This document shows positions 1-10,178 of a DNA stretch of 64,000 nt, in pieces. A program made the position numbers and the translations under genes. The DNA comes from Coptis chinensis (lineage: Eukaryota > Streptophyta > Magnoliopsida > Ranunculales > Ranunculaceae), in contig CM027378.1 of the NCBI GenBank assembly GCA_015680905.1, forward strand, positions 87,883,501 to 87,947,500, given 5' to 3'. Within the stretch, counting starts at the first letter, position 1, and each line of letters opens with the position of its first letter. Below the pieces are notes generated by a model, which saw only the letters and a program-made list of their open reading frames with translations, made no database searches and was not told the DNA's origin.

Positions 1-434
1 CCGAAAAAAAAACGATTTTTTTTTTAAAACACACGAGACGGAATCCAACATCCCGTCCGAAGTTCACAAGTTAGCCACTATCTTGGTTGAAGGTTTCACC
101 TTGGTTTCAACTTGGGAAAATAGTCACCAGTTATTCACCTTTGCATTGGGCACTGGTTTTCCACAAAATAGAGATGACTATTTTCACAAACCCCTATATT
201 GACCTACATTGGGAATGCTCTAACAATCAAGAAACCTGAGCTTTCATGGTTATTTTTACGAAAACACCTCTGTAAGGCTTAGGTGCAATGACTCCCCATT
301 CCCTCAAAAGCGGAGGGAGTGGCGGTGGTTTTTTCCCCTATCTCTATATAACTCTCCATATATAGAGAGTATTGTTGAGGAATAGAGAGTGCACTTCACG
401 CGAGTTGAAATGGTGTGGTTTGTAAAAACCCAAA
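1..434. other. 5' flank, no gene recognised
   Basis: AT-rich spacer with no credible coding region. A poly-A/poly-T stretch lies at the start, and the segment around 170-225 resembles a short MITE end, but no second terminus is visible because the window begins here. ORFs across it are short and carry no recognisable domain. Confidence 0.5.
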
Positions 435-596
435 TGGCGCCACTTGAAGTGGAATGGAATGCAAAATACAATTTCAGACCGCGCCATTTGAAGTGGCGTA
501 GGATGTGTTTTTTTTTTTTTGGTTTTCATTCTGCGTTGGTGGAAGTGGCGTGAAAATAAGTGGGTTTCAAATCGCGCCAGTTCAAGTGGCGTAGGA
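435..596. repeat. Short GC-rich near-palindromes, three copies
   Basis: Three copies of a near-palindrome with core CGCCAyTTgAAGTGGCG occur at about 435-452, 480-499 and 572-592. The last two are followed by the same TAGGA. The half-site GGAAGTGGCG recurs near 541-550. Each could form a small hairpin. They stand out against AT-rich surroundings and lie 360-520 bp upstream of the UGT85 pseudogene start. They may belong to an unrecognised transposable element; a regulatory role is only a guess. Confidence 0.6.
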
Positions 597-957
597 TTAT
601 TCAAACCATTGCTCACCCAAACCTACTATCTATCCCTATAATACTGTTATTTTGAAGGATAAAAATAGAGAGTGGCAGACCATTGGATTCAGCCTAAAGA
701 GTTAGGAGAGTCACATTCAAACTCTGTCGAGACTTGTTTTGTTTACCACATTAGTTTTGGATAAAGTGGACAAGTGGTTTAACTTTTATAGAATTGTTTT
801 ATGGTGTTTTTATTTATTAAAGAATTTGGGTAAAAAACAAGAAGAGAAGATATCACAGGGACAATTAAAAAACCAAAGATTTCCTTCAGAGGTGTCAATT
901 ATAAAGCAAGTTTCTTTGATACCTGCTCTCAGCATGCATTCTGCGAAAAAATTGGAA

Positions 958-1750
958 ATGAATTCCACTTCAGCAGCCAAGAAGCCTCATGCTGTTATCA
1001 TACCCGCACCATTTCAGAGTCATATTATTGCAATGCTTAAATTAGCAAATCTACTCCATTTAAAAGGCTTTCACATCACTTTTGTTAACACCGAATTCAA
1101 CCATCAACGGATTCTCAAGATCGATTCCAGATGGTCTACCAGCATCTGACATCAATGCCAGTCAAGACATACACACTAGCCCTTGTTGACTCCATGGCCA
1201 GCAACTTCCTAGGCCCATTTCGGAATGTCATCACGAAGCTCAACGAAGCATCAACATTTTTAGAAAATCCTCCAGTTACTTGCATTGTATCAGATGTTTT
1301 CATGAGCTTCCCAGTGGAAGCTGCTGAAGAATTTGGTATCCCAATAGCTTTGTTATGCACAATGAGTGCCTGTGTTTTGATGATCTACCTCCACTGTCAA
1401 CATCTAGAAAGCGGAATCCTTCCATTGAAAGGTATATAAGCTGTATACGTCATTTCCCTGATTCTTATTCATATATTTCGTCGTTATTGTTTAAACTCAA
1501 CACTAATATTCCCTTATTATTCCTGAATTTTGTAGATAAGAGTGATTTAACAAATGAGTATTTAAACATGCCGGTCAACTTGATCCCGGGAGTAAGGGAT
1601 ATCCGACTTAAAGATCTTCCGAGCTTCTTTTTGGACGGCAACTATGTCTTGCACAACTTCATGCAAGCGCAAATTGAAAGAGCCTCCAAGGCTTCTGCAA
1701 TCATTATCAACACATTTGAGGACCTGGAAAGCAGTGTTTTGGAAGCAATG
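958..1750 (+). pseudogene. UGT85-type glucosyltransferase pseudogene, 5' part
   Basis: Exon 1 (958-1431) and the first part of exon 2 (1536-1750) of a family-1 UDP-glycosyltransferase, closely similar to the intact gene at 42376-43935. The ATG at 958 aligns with the second in-frame ATG of the intact gene; the upstream ATG equivalent is TTG here. The intron (1432-1535) has GT and AG ends and the same position. Two frameshifts break exon 1. Near 1122 a deletion of about 47 bp, judged against the intact paralogue, removes the stretch after the NHQRILK motif. Near 1175 there are four extra bases. Exon 2 is cut at 1750 by a copia element and resumes at 6721. The N-terminal acceptor-side motifs (PFQSHI, TCIVSD) are still readable. 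The UGT85 assignment is from family similarity; no functional enzyme can be made. Confidence 0.9.
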
Positions 1751-2033
1751 TGATAAATTAGAGAGAGAGAGATTGATTTGAGAGAATATTTACTCGATTC
1801 ATATCTAAGAAGATTACAAGAATCTAAAATAGAAACTAAACTAACACAGTCGGTGTGGGTTTCTAAATAATATGCGAGGCGCGGGTTGCGCTCGGGTTAA
1901 GCCTTGGACGAGCGCAGGTCGCGCTGTATATACTGTTCTCTCGTAAAGGCTCTGGCGCCGGTCGCGCTCTATTTGTGCTTTGGCAGAGAGCAGGTCGCGC
2001 TCTCCACTATGAAGTGAAGAATAACTTCTAATA
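1751..2033 (-). repeat. Copia 3' LTR
   Basis: Matches 6419-6720 but is shorter. It lacks about 22 bp between two copies of ATTACAAG, and the missing piece includes the TATA box seen in the other LTR. It contains GCGCGGGTCGCGCTC-like motifs shared with the other LTR. Confidence 0.92.
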
Positions 2034-2047
2034 CTCCCCCTCAAGTT
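2034..2047 (-). other. Copia polypurine tract
   Basis: Reads AACTTGAGGGGGAG on the minus strand directly before the 3' LTR, the usual plus-strand primer of plant copia elements. Confidence 0.85.
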
Positions 2048-5000
2048 GGAGAGTGAATATCAAGAACTCTCAACTTGCGAATTAATCTCAAAAAGGTGTC
2101 CTTGCCGAGAGGTTTAGTGAAGGCGTCAGCCACCTGATCTGAGGATGGAACGAATGTAGGAGATAGTAACTTGGCCTGTATCTTGTCGCGTAAGAAATGA
2201 CAGTCCAATTCGATGTGCTTCGTTCGTTCATGAAAAACTGGATTTTGATAAAGATGAAGGGCGGTTTGATTGTCACAGAACATGTTCATCGGAGAAGGAT
2301 GAGAAATGCCTAAGTCATAAAGAAGATACTTCAACCATTGAAGTTCACACACCAGAGTAGCCATGGAACGATATTCGGCTTTAGCAGAAGAACGGGATAC
2401 AGTGCTCTGTTTCTTTGTTTTCCAGGATATAGGGCTAGAACCAAGAAAAGTGCAATAACCACTAGTAGAACGACGAGTGACAGGGCAGCCAGCCCAATCA
2501 AAGTCACAGAAACCAGAGATGTGTAAAAAACTATGAGTGGATAAGAGAATCCCTTTTGTTGATCGAACCTTTAGGATAGCGGAGTATACGATGAGCAGCA
2601 TCTAGATGTGGAGTCCGTGGGGACTGCATGAAACGGCTGAGATAATGGACGTGTAACTGTGAGATATAAGAGACGCTCAATCAAACGACGATAGATAGTA
2701 GGATCCTAAAGTAATGTGCCATCATCGGTATGAAGGTTGATGTTTTGTTCCATAGGGAACTCAGAAATACGACCACCAGTGGTACTACAATCAGACAGAA
2801 TATCCAAAAGACACTTGTGCTGTGTAAGAAATAATCTTTCTTTGGAACGAGCAACCTCGATACCCAAGAAATATTTTAGACGTCCCAAGTCCTTGATATA
2901 AAACTTTGCTTCTAAAAATTTCTTCAAGTTCTGAATGAGAGATGGATTGTTGCTTGTGATCAGAATGTGATCCACATATACAAGCACAAATGTTGAATCA
3001 GAACCACAAATATTAGTGAATAAAGAATAGTCAGACTTAGACTGAGTGAAGCCGGGAGTGATAAGAGTGGTAGATAGTTTGGCAAACCATTGTCTAGAAG
3101 CCTGCTTGAGTCCTTATAAGGACTTATTGAGGCGACATATCCTATTCTCCCCCTGTTTGGCGAATCTAGGAGGTAATGTCATATAAACAGTTTCATCCAA
3201 ATCGCCTTGGAGAAAGGCATTGTGGACATTCAACTGATGAAGAGTCCAATGTCTGATAGCAGCAATGAGTGCAAAAGTGTCATGATAGTCTTGGCCTTCA
3301 GTCTGACCCTTGGCAGCAAGACGAGCTTTGTAACGTTCAATAGAACCATCTCAATGATATTTAATCTTGAAAACCCATTTACAACCAATAGACTTATGAT
3401 GAGAGGATGACGGAACAAGAGTTCATGTGTTATTTTGTTCCAAAGCTGCAATTTCAGCAGCCATAGCAGCTCTCCATTCTGGAATTTTGACAGCTTGAGA
3501 AAAGGATGTAGGAACAACTGAAGAAGACACTTTAGACCAAAAAACTTTATGACAAGTAGAAAAGTTAGTGTCAGAAACATAAAAAGCCATAGGGTATGGA
3601 GTGGAAGACCGTGTTACCTTAGAGTCCGATTAGAGGAGGTTGGCCGAACGAGGGACTGTAGGTGCCTTGGTGAGAGTAGGACAGTGATAATCTTTGATGA
3701 GGAGTGGTGGGGTGTTGTCGCACTCTAGTAGATCGAGGTGAGGTAGGAGGATGGAAGTGTGATAGTTTAGGATCTTCCAAAAGTGCGGGTGACGGAGCTA
3801 TAGGAGTAGGAAGATTGTCAGGATGAAGAGAGCGCGGGTCGCGCTCGATTTGGGCTGGAGCAGGGTGCGGACGCGCTTCGTCCATTGGAATGACATGAGA
3901 TGATTGAATGTCGAAGGTTTCATTGTTTGGGATGGGTAAGGGAGAAACAACCAGATGTGATGGGGGAAAAGATAAATGTTGATAAGGGAATACAATCTCA
4001 TGGAAAATCACATCATGGGAAGTATAAATTTTCTTGGAAGATAAATCATAAATGCGATAGCCTTTTTGAGCATAAGGATAACCAATGAAGATGCCAGGTT
4101 TCCCGCAGTGATCAAACTTATTTTTAATGGAAGTGGTGTGAGCAAAACATAAACAACCAAAAACACAAAGATGGGCAAGAGTGGGAGGTGTTGTAAATAA
4201 AAGCTCATGAGGTGATTTGTCATTTAACAAGGTGCTAGGGATTTTGTTAATGAGATAGCCTGCGGTGAGAATGCATTCACCCCAGAAGGATAATGGGAGA
4301 TGAGCTTGAAAACGTAATGCACGTGCAATGTTGAGTAAGTGGCGATGTTTTCTTTCAACAACAGCGTTTTGTTGGGGAGTAGCAACACAACTACGTTGGT
4401 GGATTACCCCATGTTTTGAAAAAAATTGTTGCATGTTATGGGATATAAATTCAGAGCCATTGTTGGAGCGAAGGACTTGGATTTCATGAAAATGGTCATC
4501 AATGTTGTTATGGCCGGATATGAGTGAATGTATTGTAGAATGAAATTGAGTATGAACCATGGCAAAAAAAGATTGTAAATGCATGGCAGTTTCGGATTTG
4601 ACAATCATAAGATAAATCCATGTAGTACGACTAAAATCATCGACAATAGTTAAGAAAAAATGAGCATTGGAATATGATGGTAAATGAAAAGGACCCCAAA
4701 TGTCACAATGAATCATTTGAAAATGTCTAATAGTTTTTATTGAACTATGAGAAAAAGATAAACGTGTTTGCTTAGCTTGCGGACATACAGTGCAAGTAGC
4801 ATTATTGGAACTAGAGATGAAAGGAAACTGCTTAGCTAAAATCTGCAAAGGCGTGGAAGATAGATGTCCTAGGAGATAATGCCATAAATTATTTGTGGTG
4901 GAGTTGTGGGATGAGAAAACGAAAGCTAGTTGGAGATGGTAGAGTCCCCCATTAAGCTGTCCCAATCCAATCTTCTTCTTCGTTAACTGGTCCTGAAAAA

Positions 5001-5560
5001 GGCAAGAATCATTAGTGAACGTGACAGAGATAGGCTGAGATTTAACTAGTTCACTAATGGAAAGCAAGTTAAAATGAAAGGTGGGAACAAACAGAACGTT
5101 GTCAAGACGCAAAAGGGGAGAGAGAATAACACTACCAACATGAGTAATTAAATGGTCTGTGCCAACCGAAAGTTTAAGAGTAGAATGTGTTAAACAAGTA
5201 TGATAATTAGAAAACAGATGTAATGATGAACATACATGATTGGTAGCACTAGAGACAATGATCCATATGGATTTAAAAAAACAAGAGAGATATATACCTG
5301 TCAGGTTTGCTTGTGAAGAGGTACTATCTGAATCAAGCAAACTGAGAAGTTGGTTGTATTGTTCTATGGAGAAAACAGGAGAATTGGAGTCTGTAGTAGC
5401 CTGAGCAGGCTTGGGTGGATAACCGTGCAGTTTGTAACATGTACCAATATGATGTCCAACTCGGTTACAATGGTTACAGAATGGACGAGCGTGTGAGCGC
5501 TCTGGTGGCCCTGTATATGAGGGCGCGCGCGCTCGAGGCTGTGGCGAACCACTAGGTTGC
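2041..5560 (-). pseudogene. Copia pol region (protease, integrase, RT, RNase H), decayed
   Basis: Minus-strand coding remains in copia order. A zinc knuckle C-x2-C-x4-H-x4-C is readable near 5450-5490. The protease motif reads VSSATNH where DSGATDH is expected, so the catalytic Asp is lost. A pre-integrase motif (LWHYLLGH) and an integrase core follow, with HCDIWGP and VVERKH readable but RSNNGSEF in place of RSDNGSEF, losing the second acidic residue. The longest open stretch is 573 codons (3619-5340). The reverse transcriptase (2700-3600) is broken by stops and frameshifts, and its YVDD box reads YVDH. The RNase H (2041-2601) is open and ends near the polypurine tract. It cannot encode working enzymes. 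Confidence 0.9.
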
Positions 5561-5792
5561 TATGGAGGTTTAGACGGACCTGATTTCGAAGAAGAAGCCT
5601 AGTTGGTCTTCTAAAAATGAGTACTCAGGGCTGCAGCGTCTGGAGCAGAAGGAAGAGAGAGTGCATGAATCTCTTGTTGCTTCTCCTCTTATCGGATTAA
5701 AGAATAAATCTTAGACATACGAGGAAAAGGATCCATCAAGAGAATTTGACTGCGGATGGATTGAAAACGAGCATCTAGGCCTTGCATGAATT

Positions 5793-6347
5793 TCATAGAA
5801 CGATCGTCTTCAACCTCTTTGGCAAAAATAGATGCATGACCACTGCACAAGTACAAGCAGGCATAGTAGATAAAGAACTTAATTCATCCCAGAAAGATTT
5901 AAGCAAAGTGAAATAAACAGATACCGGATGATTGTCTTGCTTGAGAAGAGTGACAGAATCCTTCAGTTGAAAAACCTTAGGTGCATTAGTTTGTGAAAAA
6001 CGATCACCTAGATCTTTCCAGATTTCGGATGCAGAGTCGGCATAGAGGATGCTGCCACGGATATCTGGAGTAACAGAATTGAGAATCCATGAAGCAACAA
6101 GGTCATCATATCGCGACCACTTGGATTTTTCTTTGGGAATGCTGGGAGGAGTTACAGAGCCATCAACAAAACCAAACCTATTCTTTTCTCGAAGGGCTCT
6201 AGAGATAGACCATAACCAAGTTGGATAGTTGTCCCCTGATAACAGAGGAGATACGAGAATAGCCATGGGGCTATCTGAGTGGTGGAGATAGAAAGGATCA
6301 TCAGAATCTGGAGTAGAGTCATTATTGGGAGTGGAGGCGTCGGCCAT
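5793..6347 (-). pseudogene. Copia gag, truncated by frameshift
   Basis: 184 codons starting MADASTPNND, with the plant copia gag pattern: LLSGDNYPTW near residue 35-45, then WKDLGDRFSQ and LKQDNHPVSVYF. This N-terminal gag domain packages the element RNA. The frame is lost at about residue 170, before the zinc knuckle, which lies in another frame near 5450-5490. It starts about 70 bp inside the 5' LTR, as expected. Confidence 0.88.
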
Positions 6348-6406
6348 TGAGAATTGAGAGGAGGCAGAAGCTGATAGAGTTTAGGATTAGGGTTTGGATC
6401 AATATT

Positions 6407-6418
6407 AGGCTGATACCA
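6407..6418 (-). other. Copia primer binding site
   Basis: TGGTATCAGCCT on the minus strand, immediately downstream of the 5' LTR, complementary to the 3' end of initiator tRNA-Met for its first ten bases. Confidence 0.85.
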
Positions 6419-6720
6419 TGATAAATTAGAGAGAGATAGATTGATTTGAGAGAATATTTACTTGATTCATATCTAAGAAAATTACAAGATGTTTATATAG
6501 AGATTACAAGAATCTAAAATAGAAACTAAACTAACACAGTCGGTGTGGGTTTCTAAACAATACGCGAGGCACGGGTCGCGTCGGGTTAAGTTTGACGAAG
6601 GCAGTCGCTACCAGATCACCGTTCTTCTCATCAAGGCTCAGGCGCGGGTCGCACTCTATTTTTGGTTTGGCAGAGCGCAAGTCGCGCTCTCCACTATGAA
6701 GTGAAGAATAACTTCTAATA
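6419..6720 (-). repeat. Copia 5' LTR
   Basis: 302 bp, paired with 1751-2033. It retains the TATA-bearing segment that the 3' LTR lacks and abuts the target duplication CAATG at 6721. Confidence 0.93.
6490..6502 (-). promoter_or_regulatory. LTR TATA box
   Basis: CTCTATATAAAC on the minus strand inside the 5' LTR, the likely start signal for the copia transcript. It is missing from the 3' LTR through a short deletion between direct repeats. Confidence 0.6.
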
Positions 6721-7446
6721 CAATGAGAACTCTACTGCCCTCCTATTTACACAATGGGTCCTCTACAGTTGCTCATTGATCAACTACCACAGAACACCCA
6801 ACTGAGATCGATTGGATCCAATCTATGGGTAGAAGATCAACAATGCATTCAATGGCTTGATATTCAAGAACTCAACTCGATTGTTTATGTTAATTTTGGT
6901 AGTCACACCGTCATGACTACTGAACAACTTATTGAGTTCGCTTGGGGACTGGCTAATAGCAAACAACCTTTCTTGTGGGTCATTAGATTTGATCTTGTCA
7001 TCGGCAAAGCAGCAATTTTTCGACCAGAGTTCACACAAGAGACTGCAGACTGGGGTATGATATCAAGTTCGTGTCCACAAGAACAAGTCCTGAGTCACTC
7101 TTCCACTGGCGGGTTCTTAACACATAGTGGCTGGAATTCTACAATGGATACTATATCTGGTGGTGTTCCAGTTATCAGTTGGCCTTTCTTCGGCGACCAA
7201 CAAACCAACTGCAGGGAAGCCTGTGTTCATTGGGGTATTGGTATGGAGATAGACAATAATGTTAAAAGAGACGATGTAGAGGGACTTGTGAGAGAGTTGA
7301 TGGAAGGTGAAAAAGGTAAGGTAATGAAGAAAAAGGCAATGGAGTGGAAGAAGAGAGCTGAAGATTCGACAGAACCTAGTGGATCTTCCTATGTGAACTT
7401 GGATAACATGATCAATGAAGTGCTAATCCAGAAGGAACTGGTTTAG
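6721..7446 (+). pseudogene. UGT85-type glucosyltransferase pseudogene, 3' part
   Basis: Rest of exon 2 of the gene that begins at 958, resuming after the copia element. One extra base near 6737 compared with the intact paralogue puts the start of this part out of frame. From 6754 the frame is open for 230 codons to the stop. The PSPG sugar-donor motif is readable at 7075-7206 (CPQEQVLSHSSTGGF, then HSGWNS, then FFGDQQ). Its first residue, normally Trp, is Ser, and RPD upstream reads RFD. The terminal Gln, typical of UDP-glucose users, is kept. Similarity to the gene at 42376 is strong throughout, so this is a recent tandem duplicate that died. Confidence 0.92.
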
Positions 7447-7681
7447 AGTATTGTTCGTCTTGCATTATTGTTAGTTGTTACTGTGGTAGTTAGATGGAGT
7501 TAAAAAAATAAAAAATAAAAAATTGTGTGGTTGTTTTTTGGTTTTTCAGCGTTAGAGGTGCTTAGCGTTCTCAAAAGTTGTTTGTTTTCCCAATTGTATT
7601 AAGCATTCAGCGCAAAAATCGTCTTCAATGTTCCGCGGTCTCACAGCTCCTAAATGTGAAATCAGAAACGTGAAACACTTG
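7447..7681 (+). other. 3' flank of UGT85 pseudogene
   Basis: The first 60 bp resemble the sequence after the remnant at 41282, so this is old 3' untranslated sequence. An A/T-rich tract follows. The segment ends with ACTTG, the left target duplication of the gypsy element. Confidence 0.6.
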
Positions 7682-8060
7682 TGTAGTGATCAAGAGAAAC
7701 TAGCTAAGATTATCAAGAATGAATTGCTAAAGATGAAAAGTAAAGATCGAATCGAACTAAAAATGAGTTTTGTTATTGAATAACAATATCGGTTACAATA
7801 TTCTCTCTCTCTCTCTCTCTCTTGTTCTAGCTTTACATATTTTTGTGTAATGATTTTGGAATGCCTCTTTTCTTTTCCTTCTAGTCTTTATATAGTACTT
7901 TGAGAATAACCTTAAACCAATCACTAACTGCTGCGTGTCCATTCCTTCTTCTTCTTCCTTTTCCCGCCTTAAATCTGCAATATCCAAACTGTAAACCCAA
8001 TTATCGATATATCGCAATATTTGAGCTAAAATATTAGGGTGATGATATTTGCCCACGACA
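7682..8060 (-). repeat. Gypsy 3' LTR
   Basis: Pairs with 30496-30882. It holds a CT microsatellite near 7801-7822, shorter than in its partner. The adjoining purine tract at 8061-8072 identifies it as the 3' LTR of a minus-strand element. Confidence 0.93.
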
Positions 8061-8720
8061 TCGCCCCCTCTTGAAACTTTCAAATTTCAACCACGAAAAA
8101 TTTGAATGTTTCGAGAACCAGAACAACTTCACCAATTTCAAAATTCAAAAAATCAAGCGGTTACAGCTGTAAACAACCCAGTTATATCGAAATTATAAAA
8201 GCCTTATTTCACTTTCTCTCTCTTCACTTATTTGCAAAAACAACTTGAGAGAAAAAACACCCTAAACCCCACCACCATTAATATCTTCTGAAAAGCTCCA
8301 TCTTGGTCGTATTCGCTGTTGCTATCAGCAAATCTTTCTGCACAATATCACGTTAGTGAAAAGAAAAACTTAACATGCTATTCCTTATTCCCACTGTAAC
8401 GTTTTCTAAAAATATTTTGAATGATTTCGCCATCTTCTTTTTCCAGATTATTATACTTAGGGTTTAGGCTTTGAGTATTCAAATATTACCTGTTTATCTC
8501 TATACTAATTAGACAGTGAATTATAATTTTTGACAGTATGGCTAAGAGAAAAACTTGTGTTAACTTTATACGCACTCTCTCGAAACAGTCTTGGCTTCAA
8601 CGTTAAGAACATATGCGTTTGAGACACAGTTCTTCACCTCGAACCCCGATATTATCATCCCGTGACCTCGATACGTGCTTAGTAAATAATATATTATAGG
8701 ATAAACTGCTGTTTTAACCC
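8061..8720 (-). other. Gypsy 3' non-coding region
   Basis: Internal sequence between polypurine tract and the 59-bp repeats, with no coding content recognised. Long non-coding stretches between integrase and 3' LTR are usual in Tat elements. Confidence 0.6.
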
Positions 8721-8876
8721 TTGTACTCTTGGTCAACTAACAGTCTCCCCCTTGTACAAATTTAACAGCTTAAAACACATTGTACTCTTGGTCAACTAAC
8801 ATTCTCCCCCTTGTACAAATTTTACAGCTTAAAACACATTGTACTATTGGTCAACTAACATTCTCACCCTTGTTTT
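8721..8876. repeat. 59-bp tandem repeat, about 2.7 copies
   Basis: Starts at 8721, 8780 and 8839 with TTGTACTCTTGGTCAACTAA. The period is 59 and divergence is low. The third copy is cut where the CACTA begins. Confidence 0.85.
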
Positions 8877-8889
8877 AACTACAAGAAAA

Positions 8890-9060
8890 ATGACTTTTGG
8901 CCACAGGTACAGATTAGCTTTAGCCACGGTCATAAGCTGTTGCATAATAACCACGGGCTTTAGCCGTGGCTAAAACTTTTGACAGGTGTGGCCAAAGTTC
9001 TGTGCGGTTTGAGTTTAATTGGTTTTTTGGCCACGGTCATGTTTCTATAATGAACCGGCC
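8890..9060. repeat. CACTA left subterminal repeats
   Basis: Five to six copies of a TTTGGCCACGG / AGCCGTGGC-like motif in both orientations directly inside the left end. In En/Spm such motifs bind the regulatory transposon protein. Confidence 0.85.
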
Positions 9061-10178
9061 CAAAAATTAGGTCCCGAATGTAAACCGCCACAAATACTCT
9101 ACGTCTACGTTTATCGAAAGGTTTCTTTTTTTCGATAATACAAAAACAAATACAGTTTTCTCGATTTTCTTCCCTCTCCTCTCTCACGGCAGTGACGCAG
9201 ACACGCCACCCCCCCTCTCTCTCAGGTAACCCTTTCTCTGTTTTTTTCTTCTTTTTTTGCTAATCTCACTTCAAACATCTCTAATTCGCTATCTTTTCCA
9301 GAAAAACTTCATCTTTAATCACTAGGTAATTGCTCTTCGTCTTTCCCCTCATGTCTCTCTATCCCCTCTCACAATTCTTGTTTTCTAAGAGTTAGTGTTT
9401 ATCAATTTCGATGAAAATGTAGTGTTTGTAAGGTTTGTTTTGTTAAAATTTAGTTTAAATGAAATAATATCACTCATGGTTTATGATATTTGTTGTGAAC
9501 AGGTCCGGATTATTGTTTTTTTTCATTTACATCAAGGTGAGTTTTTCTCCCATCTCTGGTTTGGTGTTAACTTGAAATGGGTTTTTTCTAGAAAAGTTGA
9601 AATTTGTTTTGTTTTACTTCTCTTGGTTATAGATAATGTTAGTACTGATTCTATCACCAAATGGGGTTGTGTTATTGTTATATGTTAGTCCTGATTCTAA
9701 GTTAAAATGGGTTTGTGTTGGCCGTTTGAGTTTTTTAGGTATAACTTTGTGTTATATTGAATACAAGTTAAGATATTGAATACACCGCATCGGGTTAACT
9801 CAAATCTGTTGCTAATGTGTAAGGCTGTATAATTATATTTCTTCTAGATAACATCCTACTTGGTTGCATATGATATCATCTTTGTTGTTACTGTTCTTTA
9901 TCTAGTTTCAATTTATTTTTTTAAGTGAGAATGTAGTTTGTTTTTTCGTATGCATGCCTCAATCGATCCATTTTTTTGTGTGTTTCCAATTTATTTGAAT
10001 TTATGGGTGCAACTAGGTTAGATTGATTGTTGGATGTAGTACTTGTGCTATTTTAGTCTCTCCCAAATGGGAGTTCAAGTATTTACTTATGTGGTGGTCT
10101 ATTATGTGTATGGTTTACCTGCCATTGTATTTTCAATTCTAACTATTTTTTATTTATTCATATTGCAAGAACTACAGT
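9061..10178 (+). other. CACTA 5' leader of transposase gene
   Basis: No coding region recognised. A possible splice donor CAGGTAACC lies near 9222 and the tract is T-rich, which fits a long 5' untranslated leader with introns before the transposase ATG at 10179. The open frame at 9395-9688 is low in complexity and unlike any family known to me. Confidence 0.5.

Larger units (their letters stand above)
1751..6720 (-). mobile_element. Ty1/copia LTR retrotransposon inserted in UGT85 exon 2
   Basis: A complete copia element in reverse orientation. Flanks carry the 5-bp duplication CAATG (1746-1750 and 6721-6725). LTRs are 1751-2033 and 6419-6720. Read on the minus strand, the first LTR ends in TATCA and is followed at once by TGGTATCAGCCT, matching the initiator tRNA-Met primer site. 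A purine tract ending GAGGGGGAG precedes the other LTR. LTRs run TATTAG...TATCA, so the usual TG start is TA in both copies. Gag, protease, integrase, reverse transcriptase and RNase H follow in copia order but carry frameshifts, stops and lost catalytic residues, so the copy is not autonomous. Confidence 0.95.

Noticed and set aside
1-230. MITE ending in TTGGGAATGCTC
   Set aside because: Only one terminus could be placed; the partner would lie outside the window or is absent.
739-957. Longer N-terminus for the UGT85 pseudogene from an upstream start at 739
   Set aside because: The extra 73 residues have no similarity to family-1 glycosyltransferases and the intact paralogue has no such extension; 958 aligns with its start region.
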